Below, in pieces: positions 21,408-35,700 of a DNA stretch of 64,000 nucleotides; the stretch's first letter is position 1, and each line of letters begins with the position of its first letter. The position numbers and the translations under genes are program-made. The notes below the pieces were generated by a model. The model saw nothing but the letters and a program-made list of their open reading frames with translations, did not search any database and was not told the origin of the DNA. Source of the DNA: Panorpa germanica. Taxonomy: Eukaryota; Arthropoda; Insecta; Mecoptera; Panorpidae. The stretch is from contig OY783213.1 of NCBI GenBank assembly GCA_963678705.1, positions 12,714,451 through 12,778,450 of the forward strand, given 5' to 3'.

Positions 21408-23291
21408 TTACAAAAGAAGCCCTTTAAATAGATATTGAATTCGAATAGATATTGGTTTCAATTTTAAGTACAAATAAATTCATTACATCAACATAAAACT
21501 TCCAATCGGGAATTTGCAATAATATTTTTAAAGTTTACAAGATTTGAAAACGGTTCTATAAAACTGCCAGTAAATCTATGAAAATTTTTAAAACGCGAGA
21601 CATTTATCACTTTCACACGGGACACACCACAATGTTCCGCGCTACGGCTACGGCTACGGCACGGGATGAATGTCGTCTACGGGAGAATATATTCAAACTA
21701 TTCAAAGCACTAGCTGGATTCATATAAGCACATACACGTATATATATATATAAAACGTTATATCTATTTGTATTATATTAGAACTTTTTCCAAGCGCTTC
21801 ACAACCCCCTCCTCCTCCTCTATCCCCAACACTACTACGCCTTTGCTACTAGTTTTTCCGCTGTTTCTTTTTTTTTAGTTTTTTTATGTGAAAATGATAA
21901 CAGTGATTTATGTTGGTGCTTTTACAAAACTAGATACACACACACAGACACACTTATTTATGAAAATGCATTGTTTTAAATTAAGCTGATTACATTGTAA
22001 AAAAATATAAATACAATACATATGTTTTTATACAAATATTGTTTCGAAATTGTAAATATTACTCAATCGAAAGAATACTGCTGTAATTGAAACGTTCTAT
22101 GTATTGGTTTTGTTACATTAAAAAATATATCTAATATTTATAATGTACATTGTACAAAATTTATATTCATTTTTATCTAACGCGTATATTATTTTTTACT
22201 ATGAGTCGTACTATAATACTGCATCGTATTTATCGTTAAAATATGGGTGCAATGTTAAAGAAACTTAAAATACATGTAACTGTGTTCACCAGATGTTATC
22301 CGCTAAGCACGAAACATAACTTTACGTATAATCTAACGTAATATTTTTTACCCAACGGTACGTTTTATTATTTATCGAAGTTTCACATGTATTAGCCTAT
22401 CACAGACGATCTCCTACTATGTTCACAGTGGTGCCGCGGTCACGTATATGTAAACTACAACGCAGTCAATTCAAGCATCAATGCTCTCATCCTCTGTGTC
22501 CTCTACTTCTATTTATGAATAGTCTTTAAACAAAGTAATAATAGTTATTTCAAACAGAACTGAAGTACGATAGTTAATCAACTTATAAATATGTCTGTTA
22601 TTAATGATATAAAATGAAATAAAAAGCATTTTATATGTTAGATACATAGTAAATAGACTTAGTGAAAAATTACTCACTAATTTATTAGGAACTGTGTAAA
22701 ATCTATATTAATAATAGTGATAAATAATACTCCACTCTTTAAAACTTCATATGAATTACCTTTAACAAATAAAGTTTTTAATTTATTTTAATTTAGATAT
22801 GCTTTTAACTCTGCGTTGCATTTTATTATGAATTATTTTAATAATGAAATATAAATAGTACTCAACATTTTTACATATAATTATTTAGTTAAGCTTTAAG
22901 TTCTTCACGTTACACGACTGCATATAATAGTTGAATAGAAGACGTACAGCTTTTACAAGTAAAGTTGAGATGTTTCTTTTTGCATACTCGTATTTTCTAA
23001 TTGAAATTTTCTTACGAACTCAGGTATATGTGTATTGGGGGGCACTTCAAAGTTATTTCAGGAAAATATTAAAAAAGTGAATTAATCTCTAATTTTTTTT
23101 AATTATAATTTCTTGGGCTTCCAAGGTACGTATCCTTTTATCTTTCCTAATAATGTTCTGCTTTAACTTTAATTTTATTTTTACTAAACTTTATATCCTG
23201 ACAACAAGAATGATCTATTCATGGCCACTGTTGTTATAAATTTCGGTTTCGCTAATCTCTACTTTAAAGTATTTTTTATCAGAAACTGAAG
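21408..23291. other. AT-rich stretch with a dispersed-core copy and short tandems
   Basis: A GGCTAC tandem lies near 21642-21662. The dispersed core occurs at 22321-22375. A motif CAAGCATCAATGCTCTC at 22473-22490 recurs at about 32785-32802 and, inverted with one change, near 45630. No gene is recognised. Confidence 0.45.
22321..22375 (+). repeat. Dispersed short core repeat, copy 2 of 6
   Basis: TAACGTAATATTTTTTACCC, followed by TACGTTTTATTATTTA, matches the core at 42155-42219. Confidence 0.7.
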
Positions 23292-23384
23292 GCACCATTG
23301 ACAAATCCATATGATTTTTAGATATTATCAACCTTTAAACGATATGTGTTAAAATTTCATGACATTCCAAGCATTAGTTTACAA
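23292..23384 (-). repeat. Dispersed repeat, copy 2 of 2 (partner at 2505-2600)
   Basis: This is the reverse-oriented counterpart of 2505-2600, sharing ATTGACAAATCCATATGA and TGTTAAAATTTCATGACATT. Confidence 0.6.
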
Positions 23385-25369
23385 AATACAATGGTTTTGG
23401 TGATGTTACTTTTGAAGAAATCTTAATTTCTTAGTGGGAAAAATACCCAGTCCGAATAACACTTGTCAAGCCATTGTTTAGCTTTTATTATTATTGATAT
23501 TTCATTCATTCATTCATTCATTGTCCGACACTGACAATATATTGAAGTGCATGTAGACAACCTTTTCATTTTACATAAAGTATCATGATATGAGCATAAT
23601 TTCATGTCAATAATTTTCTTACTATGAATTGCTACTCGCGACAAGCTTATTTTCATTCAAAGAACTCTTTATGTGACAAATACCTCTTACATTCAATAAA
23701 TTCAATGAACGCGGAAGTCAAGAGAAAAAAAAACGGAAATAGCTGCTCATGCGTTTCTCAAAGTTTATACAATACACTACATTCTGTTTTGGACGGTTAG
23801 GTGTGTCTTATATAATACAAAACACTTTAAATTAAAAATGTGCGCTATCCTAATACTGCACATGTATTGCGTAATAGAAATGCTCGGCTCGGTGCAGTGT
23901 GTTTAGCCTCTTACTAACTTCACTATCAAACATCAAACTGTATTTTTTTCATGTTCAACAATTACATAAATTTCTAAGAAATTTCGTTCTTGCTTTAAAT
24001 AGCATGTTGTCAGAATAAGTCTCGCAAACGAAGATTGCACAGAGTGTAGAAACCCTGAGGGGATGTTTTCTAGTCACATTGTTTAGCAGCTACAAGCCCC
24101 ATTCAAACTTGAAGCTTTGTAAGCTCTAGGCGACAGCGATATGTGCAGCATGTATTGTCTTCAACTCTGTTTGACTTAGCTAACGTTCATTAAAGCTCTC
24201 TGTATGTCTTACTTGAAATAACTATAAAGCTCACATAAAGACTGTACTTATCGTGGGGTAATTTATACAGAGACATATCAATATAAAATCATGAGCTTAT
24301 TATTTTAGCGAATGAATGAATATTATGAAAGATTCATAGAATAGCTGTGTTATGCAATTTATAATTGATCAATTTAGAAGATTTATAAAATTTTGAATAA
24401 ATTTCTCCTTTACAACAATTACAATCGCGTTGAGTTTTTCCAAGTTGGAGAAGGAATATATTGTATTGTAAGAAAAACTAGTTTCCCAATAAATCCACCA
24501 CAAGAAAATTGTCTCACTTTTAACAATGTACATAAAGTAGAATGATATTTTGTTTAGAGTTGTGATATTCCACAATATTTTATTTGAATTTAAGTGGATT
24601 ATTAATCATTTGCATAAATATTCCTTTGTTGAATTCTAATGAGGTTCGGTTCCATGAAGCAGTGAAATAAATATGTTAATTTTATCATAATGCTAAAAGT
24701 TGCTTAAAAATTTTAAACAATATTAATTAAAAAGTTTTAATAAACTTTTAGCTTAAATCGAGTACTATAATTTTTTAAATAATTTAATAACAATCAACAA
24801 AAATTATGAAGTTTTTGAATAAATTAGATAGAACAGCAATTGCAGAATGGAACTCAAAATAATTGCATAACTTTTGTACTTGATGTGGTAATAATATTAT
24901 TAGAGGACGTTGAAAATGTACTGAGATAACTATTTTAGTAAAAATTTAGTAAGGAAAGTATGATTGAGATCAGAGCTGGTCTAAAAGAAATTGAGGATGC
25001 GAGTTGATAATTTGGCGTTCCAATATATTTTATTGCAAACTCGTATAACTTCTACTAAGCTATTTAAGAGATATACAATTGTAAGAAGCTTTTTTTAAGA
25101 ATTAAAGGCTTTTGGAATATCTCTAAAATAAGACTCTTTTTGATTCAGTATTATTAGGTTTTGCTTAAGTAAAATATTACGTGAATGTAAGGTAACTCAT
25201 GTATACTCTTCCAAATTGACTTTAATGTATTAATAATTATTTTTAAATGTTACCTTGCATTATTGTGATTTCCTTAAGTTTTCTGTTACTCAATGATATA
25301 ACAAACTAAACAAAAAACAAACATTTATTTCTTCCCTCTCTTTCTTCTCTATTCGCTTGTGTCCTTTAC
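23385..25369. other. AT-rich stretch, no gene supported
   Basis: Only a (CATT)n tract at about 23504-23522 stands out. Open frames are short and uncharacteristic. Confidence 0.4.
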
Positions 25370-25640
25370 TTTACTATGCTCTTTGCTCTTGTGCTTCCTC
25401 CTTCTTTCTGAATCACCGTATTATTTCTGCCATTACCTTCTTCCTTCTCTCTCTCTCTCTCTTCCCTAGCAACAGTTTGTTTATAGTTCTTACACTCTCC
25501 AAATTCTCTTTACATTCATAATATGTTTCAACTATTCCTTTTCCTCTCCGCATATCCTGCACACTCTCTCCTCTTGATCCCTCTAATGTTTGCTATCTCA
25601 CTCTCATCTCACAGTCTGTACCTTTCGACCATCCTGATAT
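25370..25640 (-). pseudogene. LINE-type retrotransposon remnant with C-terminal zinc-knuckle-like motif
   Basis: Read on the - strand from about 25590, the broken frame gives RVCRICGEEKE, then a diverged stretch with His and Cys spacing of the CxxC..H..C type, then GRERERRKK, MAEIIR and FRKKEEAQEQRA before a stop. CRICGEE..E..H is a hallmark of the C-terminal end of several insect non-LTR retrotransposon polyproteins. At least three stops interrupt it. The (CT)n tract at 25448-25464 is the GAGAGA part of this coding end. Confidence 0.6.
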
Positions 25641-28211
25641 CCCTATTTCGCTGTTTGATATACTAAAATTGACTTTAATGTAAAAATCAAATATTTTTTC
25701 ACTTAACTTGAACAGAGTATAAAATTAAATGAATTTGCATGAACCTTTGATTTTCCTAACGGGTTTGTTTTTTCTCTCGTAATTTAATAAACATTATTCA
25801 CCCTCTGTTACCAAAATATCACAGCGATTCTAACTGTGTATCATATCCTAGTAAAACCCAATGCCCTTAACTCTATTACACTGATGTGTTTGGAAGCCCT
25901 TCAAACCGCCTGCCTGCCTGCCTGCTTGCGCCTTGTAGGCAGGATGATTGTTTACGGGTGACCTCTGTCCTCTGTCCTTCGTCCTTTGCCGGTAACGTTT
26001 ACCCATCGCACGGTATTTGTGATGCAACACGAATCACTTTTTTCACGGCTCACATCACCGCGCTAGAATACTGACAGACCATTTTCTATATTTCTGATTC
26101 ACTCACGAACGCCTCCTGTTTGACAGATTATTTGTACGTTCTTAGTTTTCAAACCGACATGACGGTGACACGACGGTGACGTAACGCATCGTTTTCACCC
26201 TTTCTAATGGAATCATAAAACATGGAAACACTTTGAAAACAATTTTCTTATCAACGAATATTAAACACCCATTTTAATCGTTGATTATTCAAAGCATTGT
26301 TATACGGGGTAATAAATTTATTTATACGCCAGATATGGGAACAGCTTTAATTATTTCAATTTAGCACGAAACTTATTTATAATATATATATATATATATA
26401 TAAAGTTCTTTTTGGTAACGGGATGTACTGAAGTGATTTAACATTGAATAAAGTAAAACTTAGCGGTATGTAGTCGTATATTAATTTAAATAATAAACTA
26501 CGAGGGTAGTTTGATAAATCAGTGACTTTTTTAATTTCTCGCTCAGCTCCAACTACCATCTATTAATAGCCTACTGTCCCATTTTGAGAAAGCTGCGATT
26601 AGCAATTAAATCAACTATGGATACCGCGATTGCGATAGAGCATGTAATCACTATGGGAAAAATCCATAAATTGGGCTACCCCCTTCAGCATATTCTCCAG
26701 ATTTAGCCCTCTACGACTATTTCCTATTTCCTAACCTGAAGAAAGGGCTAGGTGGTAAGAGATTAGTATTCAATAAAGAGATCATCTCAAAGAAGACTGA
26801 AACAAACACCTATTTTGAGGGCTTTGAGAAAACCTATTATTTCCCAGTTTGAAATGAATTTTGAAATTAGATTTTATAAAGCCATCTTTGCAAGGCATTA
26901 GCTAGTTTTAGGCTTATTAATTTAGATTGGTGCAAAATTAAATGTAACCATGCTGAATAACTTTGCAGGATTAGCCAGTACCAATTGGAAAACGCACGTA
27001 TTTTACTCTTTCAGCAAGTTTGCGCTACGCTTTAAAATGAGCATACTAAATTTCATAGAACGCTTGGAAAACAAGCTACTAGATAGCTAATTTTAATGCT
27101 TAATTAGTCGTTTAGAGTTTTGTTGTATATTATTTTAGTAGCAACCTTGCAGTTAGCTTGTACACCAAGCATAAATAACGCTATTTTCAAGTTTCAAACC
27201 TGCACTCCAAGATAATTTTCTACCTGGGCTGGAATGAATTAAAAAATTGGAAAAACGCGGGGCTAAATGTATCAAGCTTAAAGGAGACTACTAATTCAAC
27301 AACTTGTATATTTTAATTCATAGGAATGAACTATATTTAAAGCTAAAAGTTTATAAAAAACAAAAACGATATTTAAAATATGATTAATAAAAGTTAGCAT
27401 AAATATTTCTGCTACAAATGCAATGTATCATCATTTAGTGTTAGTATTTACATTGCCGCAACTTCACTTACAGAGATTCACTTATTGTTTAGAGTTTTAA
27501 AAACAAATTATTTGTTTATAAATTTACTATTGTATTATTACAGCTACATAATAAATTTTAAAAACTTTATTTTTGTAGTATGTTGTATAGGTATACTCGA
27601 AGCTACCTCTGACTGTAATTACAATTATAAATATTTTACTTTTAATGTTTTGTTTTACACAATATTTCTACAAACCACTGAATGACTTATCAACTCACCA
27701 AGCACTTAAAAGTACAAAGGATTCATTTAAATAAAGTTAAATTATAAATAGAAAGCTTGTCATCGTGGTTTCCTTGCCTTAAAAGCAACACAGACTAGCC
27801 GAGCCGTGCTTTCTACTTGTAAATATTTCAATCAAAGCTTCAAAAGAAATTGAGCTTCGTTTCGTGTTAGATTCGTTCGTTTTATGAAACTTTATTAAAT
27901 AAATTTTCTATAAATATTTGTCATGTTCTGTTGTGTGTGAAAACACTATTTATATGCTAATTTGTTTCCCATTGTATCGCTTTGGAGGATCGGCGTTGTT
28001 ATTCATTGCTCCGGAGCTAACTTCCGGAACGCCGTGACGTGACGCGACGCAGATGTGTCTCGTTATCGACATCACGATCTAAAGGCATGTCTTATTATGT
28101 GACATATTGACGTTATGTAGCGTTATAGCTAACAACCTGGTCGTTATCAGGTTTATCCATATCGGTATAGTTAGTGATTAACAAGGAAGTTCTAACAAAT
28201 ATCCTCAAATG
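25641..28211. other. AT-rich stretch, no gene supported
   Basis: Simple repeats include (GCCT)n near 25908-25923 and (AT)n at 26381-26401. A diverged copy of the CTAGCTTGC family lies at about 27135-27235. A GC-richer patch at about 27985-28080 has several CpG and GACG motifs but no open coding frame. Confidence 0.4.
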
Positions 28212-28622
28212 GCCTCATTTCCACTCACTGTTTTGATATTTTATTTACTGTTTTTATTTAATATTGTAATCTAGATTTCAGATATTCGTTTAAGCATTCC
28301 TTTTCACATTTGTGTTTTAATTTGAGCTTAGTTAATTTTGTTGTTAGTAATATAAATTTTGACAGTTCGACAAAATTGTATGTGAAATAATTAAAATTGC
28401 ATTTTGACAGATTGTCACATTTTGAAGGTTATAATATAATATAGTCTTTCTTAATTTAATATTTTTAATTTAAAACATTGGATCTTGTAAGGCTTTAAAA
28501 AAACAGGAAATATAAAAAATAAATTGAATTAAATATGGTACTGTAAATGACGCGTATTGCCTTATACTAAACAATTTAAATTAAATACAAAATTAAATTA
28601 AAGCAGTGAGTGAAAATGATAC
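28212..28622. mobile_element. Inverted-repeat element (family B), diverged copy
   Basis: The left end GCCTCATTTCCACTCACTG pairs with the right end GCAGTGAGTGAAAATGAT. These are the family B ends seen at 12884-13144 and 46125-46263, with substitutions. The interior is AT-rich and non-coding. Confidence 0.6.
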
Positions 28623-28799
28623 TTTAAGTTTTATTGATTTATTTTTATTCTTTATTGCAAATACAGAACAAATTTTTGACAAGGATTTTTAACGGAGAAG
28701 GTGGACCACCAGAACCATGGAGCTCATATAAAGACAATACCATATCAACACTTTGAACAAAATAATATCAATAACCAAGTACAAAATTGTATTGAAATG

Positions 28800-28890
28800 T
28801 AAGTAACTAGCTTGCCATAGGCTAATTTCAATTCAGTTGTACACTTTCTAGGTTGTTACTAGCAAATTCCTAGATTCATTTTTTACCTGT
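28800..28890. repeat. Dispersed CTAGCTTGC-type repeat, diverged copy
   Basis: AACTAGCTTGCCATAGGCTA and TTGTTACTAGCAAATTCC match the pattern described at 18780-18905. Confidence 0.45.
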
Positions 28891-29784
28891 GATAGTAACA
28901 GTTTTTTTAAGAGAGTTATGAGCATTGTGTGACCGTTCCTTGCCAGAAAACGAAAATATTTAGTCACATTAGGACCCCAATATCAAATCTTACGTTTCTA
29001 GATCTGTATATAAGGCAGTGGTTTTATTAATAAACTCAGTTTTTGTGAAATAAAAAAAAAATGTTTGCTCCAAAGACTATTGTTGTATAACATTTCAGCT
29101 TTAAGCACTTTTAAGCTCAAAGAGCCAGTCACAAGAGCTTTCAGTTTTCTAACAAAACTAATTTTAAGTTTCTTTTTTTTTTAAACACTAAAGGTGTGAT
29201 CTGCATTCTAAAGTATTTTAAACTATAAACTGTAAACTAAAATTCTCTTCTTCTCGTAATTGAACATATTTCAAATTTATTCCAGCACCTCAGCTCAGTT
29301 CTGTTCATCTCTGCTCGTGCAAACTTTCAAAGCTTTGCCGTTCAACTTCCGTTGAATAATGAAGAAAATAGTAAAAAGTAATGTAGCAAAAATGATATTA
29401 TTTTAACACTTTCTGAATATTTTCAGAAGTAAATGTAAAAGTTTTGACATCGAGAGATAATAATGTTTATGTTTAAAGCAGGAGTATCATAAGCGTCGAA
29501 GTTTTCAAGAAATATCAAAAAGCTCGTTTAGTTTACTATGTATTTCAGTTATCTCAGATAATCTTGATGAATATTAAATAGAACAACAGTTTTAAGCTAG
29601 AAATTGAATTGGTAGTGTTTTCAAACACATAAGAGTTATAATTATTGTAATAATTAAACTATATTTGCTTTTTTAATTTATTTAACGTCAGTCAATTTCT
29701 GATGCTTCTTTGTGGTGTCGTTATCTCATATTTATAGACTCCACCGCTGCTTATAAGTTTGTAATTATGTCTCTACATCATAAA

Positions 29785-29850
29785 TTCATCTTGATAACAA
29801 TTAAACCCAGAAAATATATCTGTGGTTGACATAGCAGTCGTCCATATTCT
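29785..29850 (-). repeat. SINE tail fragment
   Basis: CTTGATAACAATTAAACCCA, then GAAAATATATCTGTGG, matches the tail of the tRNA-derived SINE at 62495-62605, but the promoter-bearing part is deleted. Confidence 0.5.
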
Positions 29851-30619
29851 TTAAATAGATAAATCTATATTATTTTATTCCGTTTATACGTGCCCGTATT
29901 TATTATTAAATAAAAAATTGTATATATTATGCAAACAGTATGTAAACTTTACATTAAATTTTTATTAATACGGTCGCGCAGTATATTTTATGACAACACA
30001 TAAAATATTATATTTATAAACAGTTGTACATAAAAAAAAATGTACTAAAACATTAAACATGTTTTTGTAATTGTAATTTTTCATGTCTCACGAAGGCCAT
30101 ACTCCTGTAAATCAGACGCCACTGTAAATGTTACAGAAATATTTGAATACGATTGTATTCTGATACAGACATGTTTGATGAATGCACTTATAACACAAAG
30201 TTTTTTTTAGAAAAAAAACTTTTCTGTCGTAATATAAATAGACTTTTTCTTTCAGAGAGCAATATAAAGCACAGAGCTTTATAAATAAAAGCTTTTTCAT
30301 TCAGAATATATTGAAATATCTTTATAATAAGTAAAAATATATATTTTGTGATTTTCTTTGAATTTCAGAGTTGATTAAGTATAGTTATAGAAATATAATG
30401 GCACAAAGAAACGAAAAACTTTTATAAACCAATGATTTAGATGAGCCATGTTTGAATTATTTATTTATTTATATAATACATTTTTAAATTCACTTATTAA
30501 CTATTTGTTTTATATGATTTACGTTTTCACGAGACTAGTAAGGTTGAAAGTAGTAATATATTTTATCTATTATGATACTTTTTACTAATTCATCGTAGCG
30601 CTTTACATTTCTTTCTATT

Positions 30620-30785
30620 GTACGTATTCGTCTTCCAATTCATCACACATCCAATTCCTTTTGGTTCTCCTCCACTTACTCCTTTCACATCGCTCAGGCT
30701 CTTCTCTGTACTCTCGCACCCCCTGCATTCCATTTCATAACTTTCTTAGTGATTCTGTTCTCGTTCATTCTTTCTATATGTCCTT
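30620..30785 (-). pseudogene. LINE reverse-transcriptase C-terminal remnant
   Basis: On the - strand from about 30785 the frame reads HIERMNENRITKKVMKWNAG, then ARVQRRA before a stop, and after further stops VEENQKELDV. The order RM..NRI.KKV.KW..GG...R.R..W...VEEDL..L is the standard C-terminal signature of endonuclease-type LINEs (RTE/CR1-like). It is heavily mutated and inactive. Confidence 0.7.
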
Positions 30786-32484
30786 ACTTTTTATGTATCC
30801 TTTATATGTCCTCTTTTCCAAATTTTTGTCACTAAGTCACTTTCTGGATACCTGCAATATATTTCACAATTTGTTCTTATTCTATTTTCTTGTTATATTA
30901 TAGTTATAACCCACTAATAACTTTTTATGTAAGATTACATAATGTTACGTAAAAAACTAATTTATTAGTGAAAGAATTTTAATGTGATTATCATCATTTA
31001 TTTAATGAGTATGAAACAAAATTTTGTTAAGCTTTGATAAATATTAAAACATAATTGTGGGTAGTATAGGTGTAATAATAAATGAAATGTAAATATGTAA
31101 AATGTTTATTAAATGAATTAAGAAAGGCGAAAAAAGGACCGTGGTCCTAGGAAGCCCGTGAATTATTATTAAAAAAAGAAAATTGTGAGTAACAAATATT
31201 GCTTTAAATAATACTTGAGTTTACCTTTTGTGTACGCAAGTATACACTTTTTGAAATATTTCTTCCTTAAAATTTTTTTTAATAAAATATCCCAGTAAAC
31301 AATTTGGTGAAGTGTCCTATTTGGTGAAGTTCGAGTCACTCGTACAATTCTATTCTAACGCTTCACAAGTTCTCTACCTGTCACAGATTTTGTGTTAGTT
31401 TTTCATAATAATATTCTTTCTTTTTCCAACATCATTCATTAAGTATTTCTGTTTCTTTCCCACATGGGTATATTTTTATTATCCGGTCATAAATCATAAA
31501 CCTACTCCGCTTTTAATTCAGCAGTGAACCGTCGTTGCAATGTCTGTAGCTCATAAAAAGGACCTTTCCTTTGAACGACTGAATAGAAAACGAACACGTT
31601 CCAGACAAAAAATTCATGATACGTAATAGAAATTAAGTAGAATTTACTCCAAAATGTTTACTGGGTATATTAAAAAGATTGCTTTTGGGTTGAAGCGGGG
31701 TTAAAAATTCTAGTAGACTATCGGCCTATATCATTTTTATTTTATATTTTAATAATATTTAAACTCTCTAAAAACTCTTCCAGCATATTTATTAAATAGT
31801 TTAATGACATGATGGGCCGTAAAATATATATACTAGACTCATTTAGGGTATTTAAAATGTTATATACACACACCATTGCATCAAATCAATACGATCGACA
31901 ATATGCTCGCATTTTAAGCGCTCAAACATATAGACAGACCGTAAATCTTAGTTTGGGAGCCACTGCTGTATATAAACATGAAAAAAGTTGTTTATTGAAA
32001 AGGTGGTAAAAGTTTATACAAGTTAACATAAATCTTTGATGCTCTGCACTAAATATAACTGCAATGTGTTACGGGGATTTATGTTGGGTTTAATGTAGCA
32101 ATGTAGATTATTTGATAGAGCAGCGCACATTGAACACTGAGCATAACATTCTGCGCTCCCAGCGCCAGTTTATTTTAACAGCGCAACGTTCTACCAATAA
32201 ACTACACTATAATATGTTTATAAAAGTTTTAGATTGTTAAAATATTATATTATGTTTATAGGGTTTACTTTATTTGAATTTCACATTGTTTCTCGTTCTC
32301 ACGTGTTCCTTATGGTGATGTAAGGTGATTTTATATGTGTTGTAAGTAACTTGTGATTTACACCCCTATTTTTAACAAACTAACTCTAATAATATTGCGC
32401 CAACATTTTGAATCAAGAAAATATCATCGGTAGAATTTATAATATGTATAACAAGTAAGAGTAACATTTTGAATTATATACAAA
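30786..32484. other. AT-rich stretch with a dispersed-core copy
   Basis: The dispersed core occurs in reverse at 31183-31232. No gene is recognised. Confidence 0.4.
31183..31232 (-). repeat. Dispersed short core repeat, copy 3 of 6, diverged
   Basis: On the - strand: AAAGGTAAACTCAAGTATTA, then TTTAAAGCAATATTTGTTAC, matching the order of blocks at 42155-42219 with substitutions. Confidence 0.5.
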
Positions 32485-32736
32485 TCGTCGTCGACATGGC
32501 AACACCGCGTAACTCTTTTTTCTTAACTATACAGGAGAACAAAAAAACCTTCTAATAAGTTTACTAGCCTTTTCTCTTTGTAAATGATTATAAACATCAA
32601 CCTAGAAACATGTTTTTTCAAACAAAGAAACTAAGTATACCATCCTGTGCACGCAAAAAAACTTAAGCCAGTGCATAAACCAAATACTCAATACGACTAA
32701 AAATTGAGTTGCGCGGTGTTGCCGTGTCGACGACAA
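32485..32736. mobile_element. Inverted-repeat element with GTCGTCGACA ends
   Basis: The left end CGTCGTCGACATGGCAACAC, then CGCGTAACTC, and the right end read inward GTCGTCGACACGGCAACACC, then GCGCAACTC, form a terminal inverted repeat of about 30 bp with two or three mismatches. The 250-bp length and lack of coding capacity fit a miniature inverted-repeat transposon. The target duplication is unclear and only one copy is seen here. Confidence 0.8.
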
Positions 32737-35700
32737 AATATCTTGTTGTATTATTATTTTAATGAAAAGACATAGTCAGGCGTCAAGCATCAATGCTCTC
32801 GGTCACTGAACCATACCATTTTGAAGATAATTTAAATTTAAAGATATAATAGACATGATTGGTTTTAATTGGCTATTGTATATGTTTATAAATACTTTTA
32901 CTTCTTTTTCTGATTTTGCATATATTCTTCATTGAATTTCATTTCATAATTTTTAACAAAAAAATTCCGAATCAGTTGAAAAATTTCACCTGCACGAATC
33001 TGAGCCGCTGGCATTAATGTGAGGACTTCTAGTTTATTGTATAACATTATACAATACGTTTTTCATAACAATATAATATCTAGGTAGAAAATTATCCTTA
33101 GAATTACTAAACTAATTATTAAACAAATTCCAATCCCGAGAATTGAACCAGGTATAAGCAATTGCTTTTCTTTTTCTTTTGTATTCAAATGTAGTGACCG
33201 CGCCTTTAAACTTAATCAGTCTTAAAACTAACAATCTTAACTATCACACAAACGAAACCTCTTTTTGACCCACACACAAGTATGGTACGTACGTTTGGTG
33301 TTATAACATGACTTTGAATTACAAATAAAATATAAAACTTTATTTAAAGGATTCCGGAAGGTTAAACTAATATACAGTACTCACTCGTACATTACTTTAG
33401 TTGGTTACAAAACCAATTTGTGTTTAAGTACCGCGCGGCCCAAGTGACTACGCCCTGCACCCTTCTCCCAACGCCCAACGCCCTGTAGCCTGTATTTATT
33501 TACGAAACCCAAGTCGTTCTCGTAGTTTCAAAATTATCAGGTGGAACGGATGAATGGTACCTAGATTAAAGCAAAGGCAACGTGAAAGGTAAATGATAAT
33601 TACATACACGAGTTGGGAAGAGTGAGAGTAAGGGTGCAATATAGCATCCCTCTACGTTGAATAGATAGAACCTTTCTCTATCTGAAACCGAGGTAATAGT
33701 TAACCCTTTTAATCAATGCAATATTGTTCACATTCCAAAAGTTACTAATGAGTTTATTTCATGTTCATTTTTTGAATTTATAATTTTATTTTAACTTTAA
33801 TTTATATCCTAGTTAATTTGATAGCTCATTTAAAGTCACCCTTGATTTTATCTTTAAATTACCCCCTGAACCTTATACAATTTATATAGTATATACAGAA
33901 TATTGTTATGTTCGTGAAAAAATTATAGCTAGGTTTTTCAATTAGTGCCTTATCTTTCATGGGCTTATAATTATTATTTGATTTATATTAAAATTAAATT
34001 AAAGTCAAAATGTTTAGAAAATTAATAACGAGAAGGCTGACAAAATTAAGTTATTGCCATTACCCAGAGAAAAAAATGAAAAACTTTTTTTTAATGGTTC
34101 TAACGACTTCCAAAATTCACAGAGATTTTAGTACCTTATGGTGTCGATGTCTCTTAAATGTGAACTACATTGTTTCCTTGTAAATAATTACTTTTTATAA
34201 TTTTTGGAGACTGCACTGATGCCGACTGCTAGATTGTTTGTTCTTTTGGTTCAATTCTCGGAGAAGCGCTCATTTTTTTTTTGGTTGTTTCGGTCAATTG
34301 ATTATATGAGTTCTAAAATAATAAATGTATTAGAAAATAGTGGAGCTTGCATATATAAGGTCCCGCCACCATATTAGCCACCAATGGAAATGTAATCATA
34401 AATTTGTAGAAATTTTAAACATAGTTTCCCTTTTGTTTTCAATATTTAGCAGACCTACTGTAATACGGTATTTGGATTCAAATAAAAGGCCTTTCCGCTT
34501 AAATGGTCAGGTATAAGCTTTATTTTTAACTTTGGGGATCTGTGGCACTTTTATGTCTACTTCATTACTCAGATGTGTACTATCGCAACAAGAAAAATTT
34601 AAATGGCTTGCATTCTAAGTGTGACGGAACCATATATCGTGGCGATTTTGTCAATGACATAAGGCCTAGTTTGTGTTCTTAATATATTATCACACCAATA
34701 CTATGAAAACTAAGTTTTGTAAATTTTTCGCTAACTTGGAATATTGTCCCATTTTCCAGGTGTGATAACGCGCTTGATATTGAAATTAGAGAAAAATTGT
34801 AAAGAAGAATTTGTTTCGAATTTTAGTCTCTTTAAGATTGGTAATAACTACTACACTACTAGAATCAATAACTAGAAGCACTAAAAATAATATTTCCCAA
34901 ATTTTGTAGTTTCTAGGCTACAGAAAATTTTCCCAGAATTGAAAAAATTGGTACTTCATTATTGGTTACAAGTTAAATCTCATCGAAATTGTGCAGAGCT
35001 ATTTATAAAACATAATAATACAATTGTTATTCACACTAATAAATGTAAAACAATTTCGCCATATTTCCAATGATATGCATCTATATCACCTGGATCTACT
35101 CGTATGTCATTTACTTAATTAAGTAATCTACTTAATGTGTTCAACCTGTACGAACTTAAATCCGCTTACATTTTATTTCGTAATTTCAAATTTAATTTAA
35201 TTTTTCTAATTATCTCTGCTTATTCTGTTTCCATACTAATGTCAGCATTAAGTTCATTTTCGCAAACATTTCATTAATGTTATGATTCTTCCTCTTCATT
35301 TAACATAAACGTGATAATTATAAAGTAATGCAACCTTTTATCTTTTACATCCTCTTCTCCTCTACCCCCTTCTCTTGTTGAGTTGTATTGTCAATGATAA
35401 ATAAGTAATTTAATAAATATCTAATTATCTTTACAATTAAAATAATCGTTGAAAAGGGCTCTTTGGTCCCCGGGAACACTGTAATATTGTACTACTAGAA
35501 AGTTATCAGCATCAGTTATAAACCTTAACCCCCCCCCCCCCACCTCCTCATGCTTCATTTCATTAACCGTCGTTTATTTTAAGGTCACCGTCAAAAATAA
35601 AAATACGGAGCTTTAATATTTAATATTTTAGGAGCTTCCCATTGAGCTTTATATATTCAGCAATGTTTTGTATAGGTACCGATAAAGCTTCCCACTTTCA

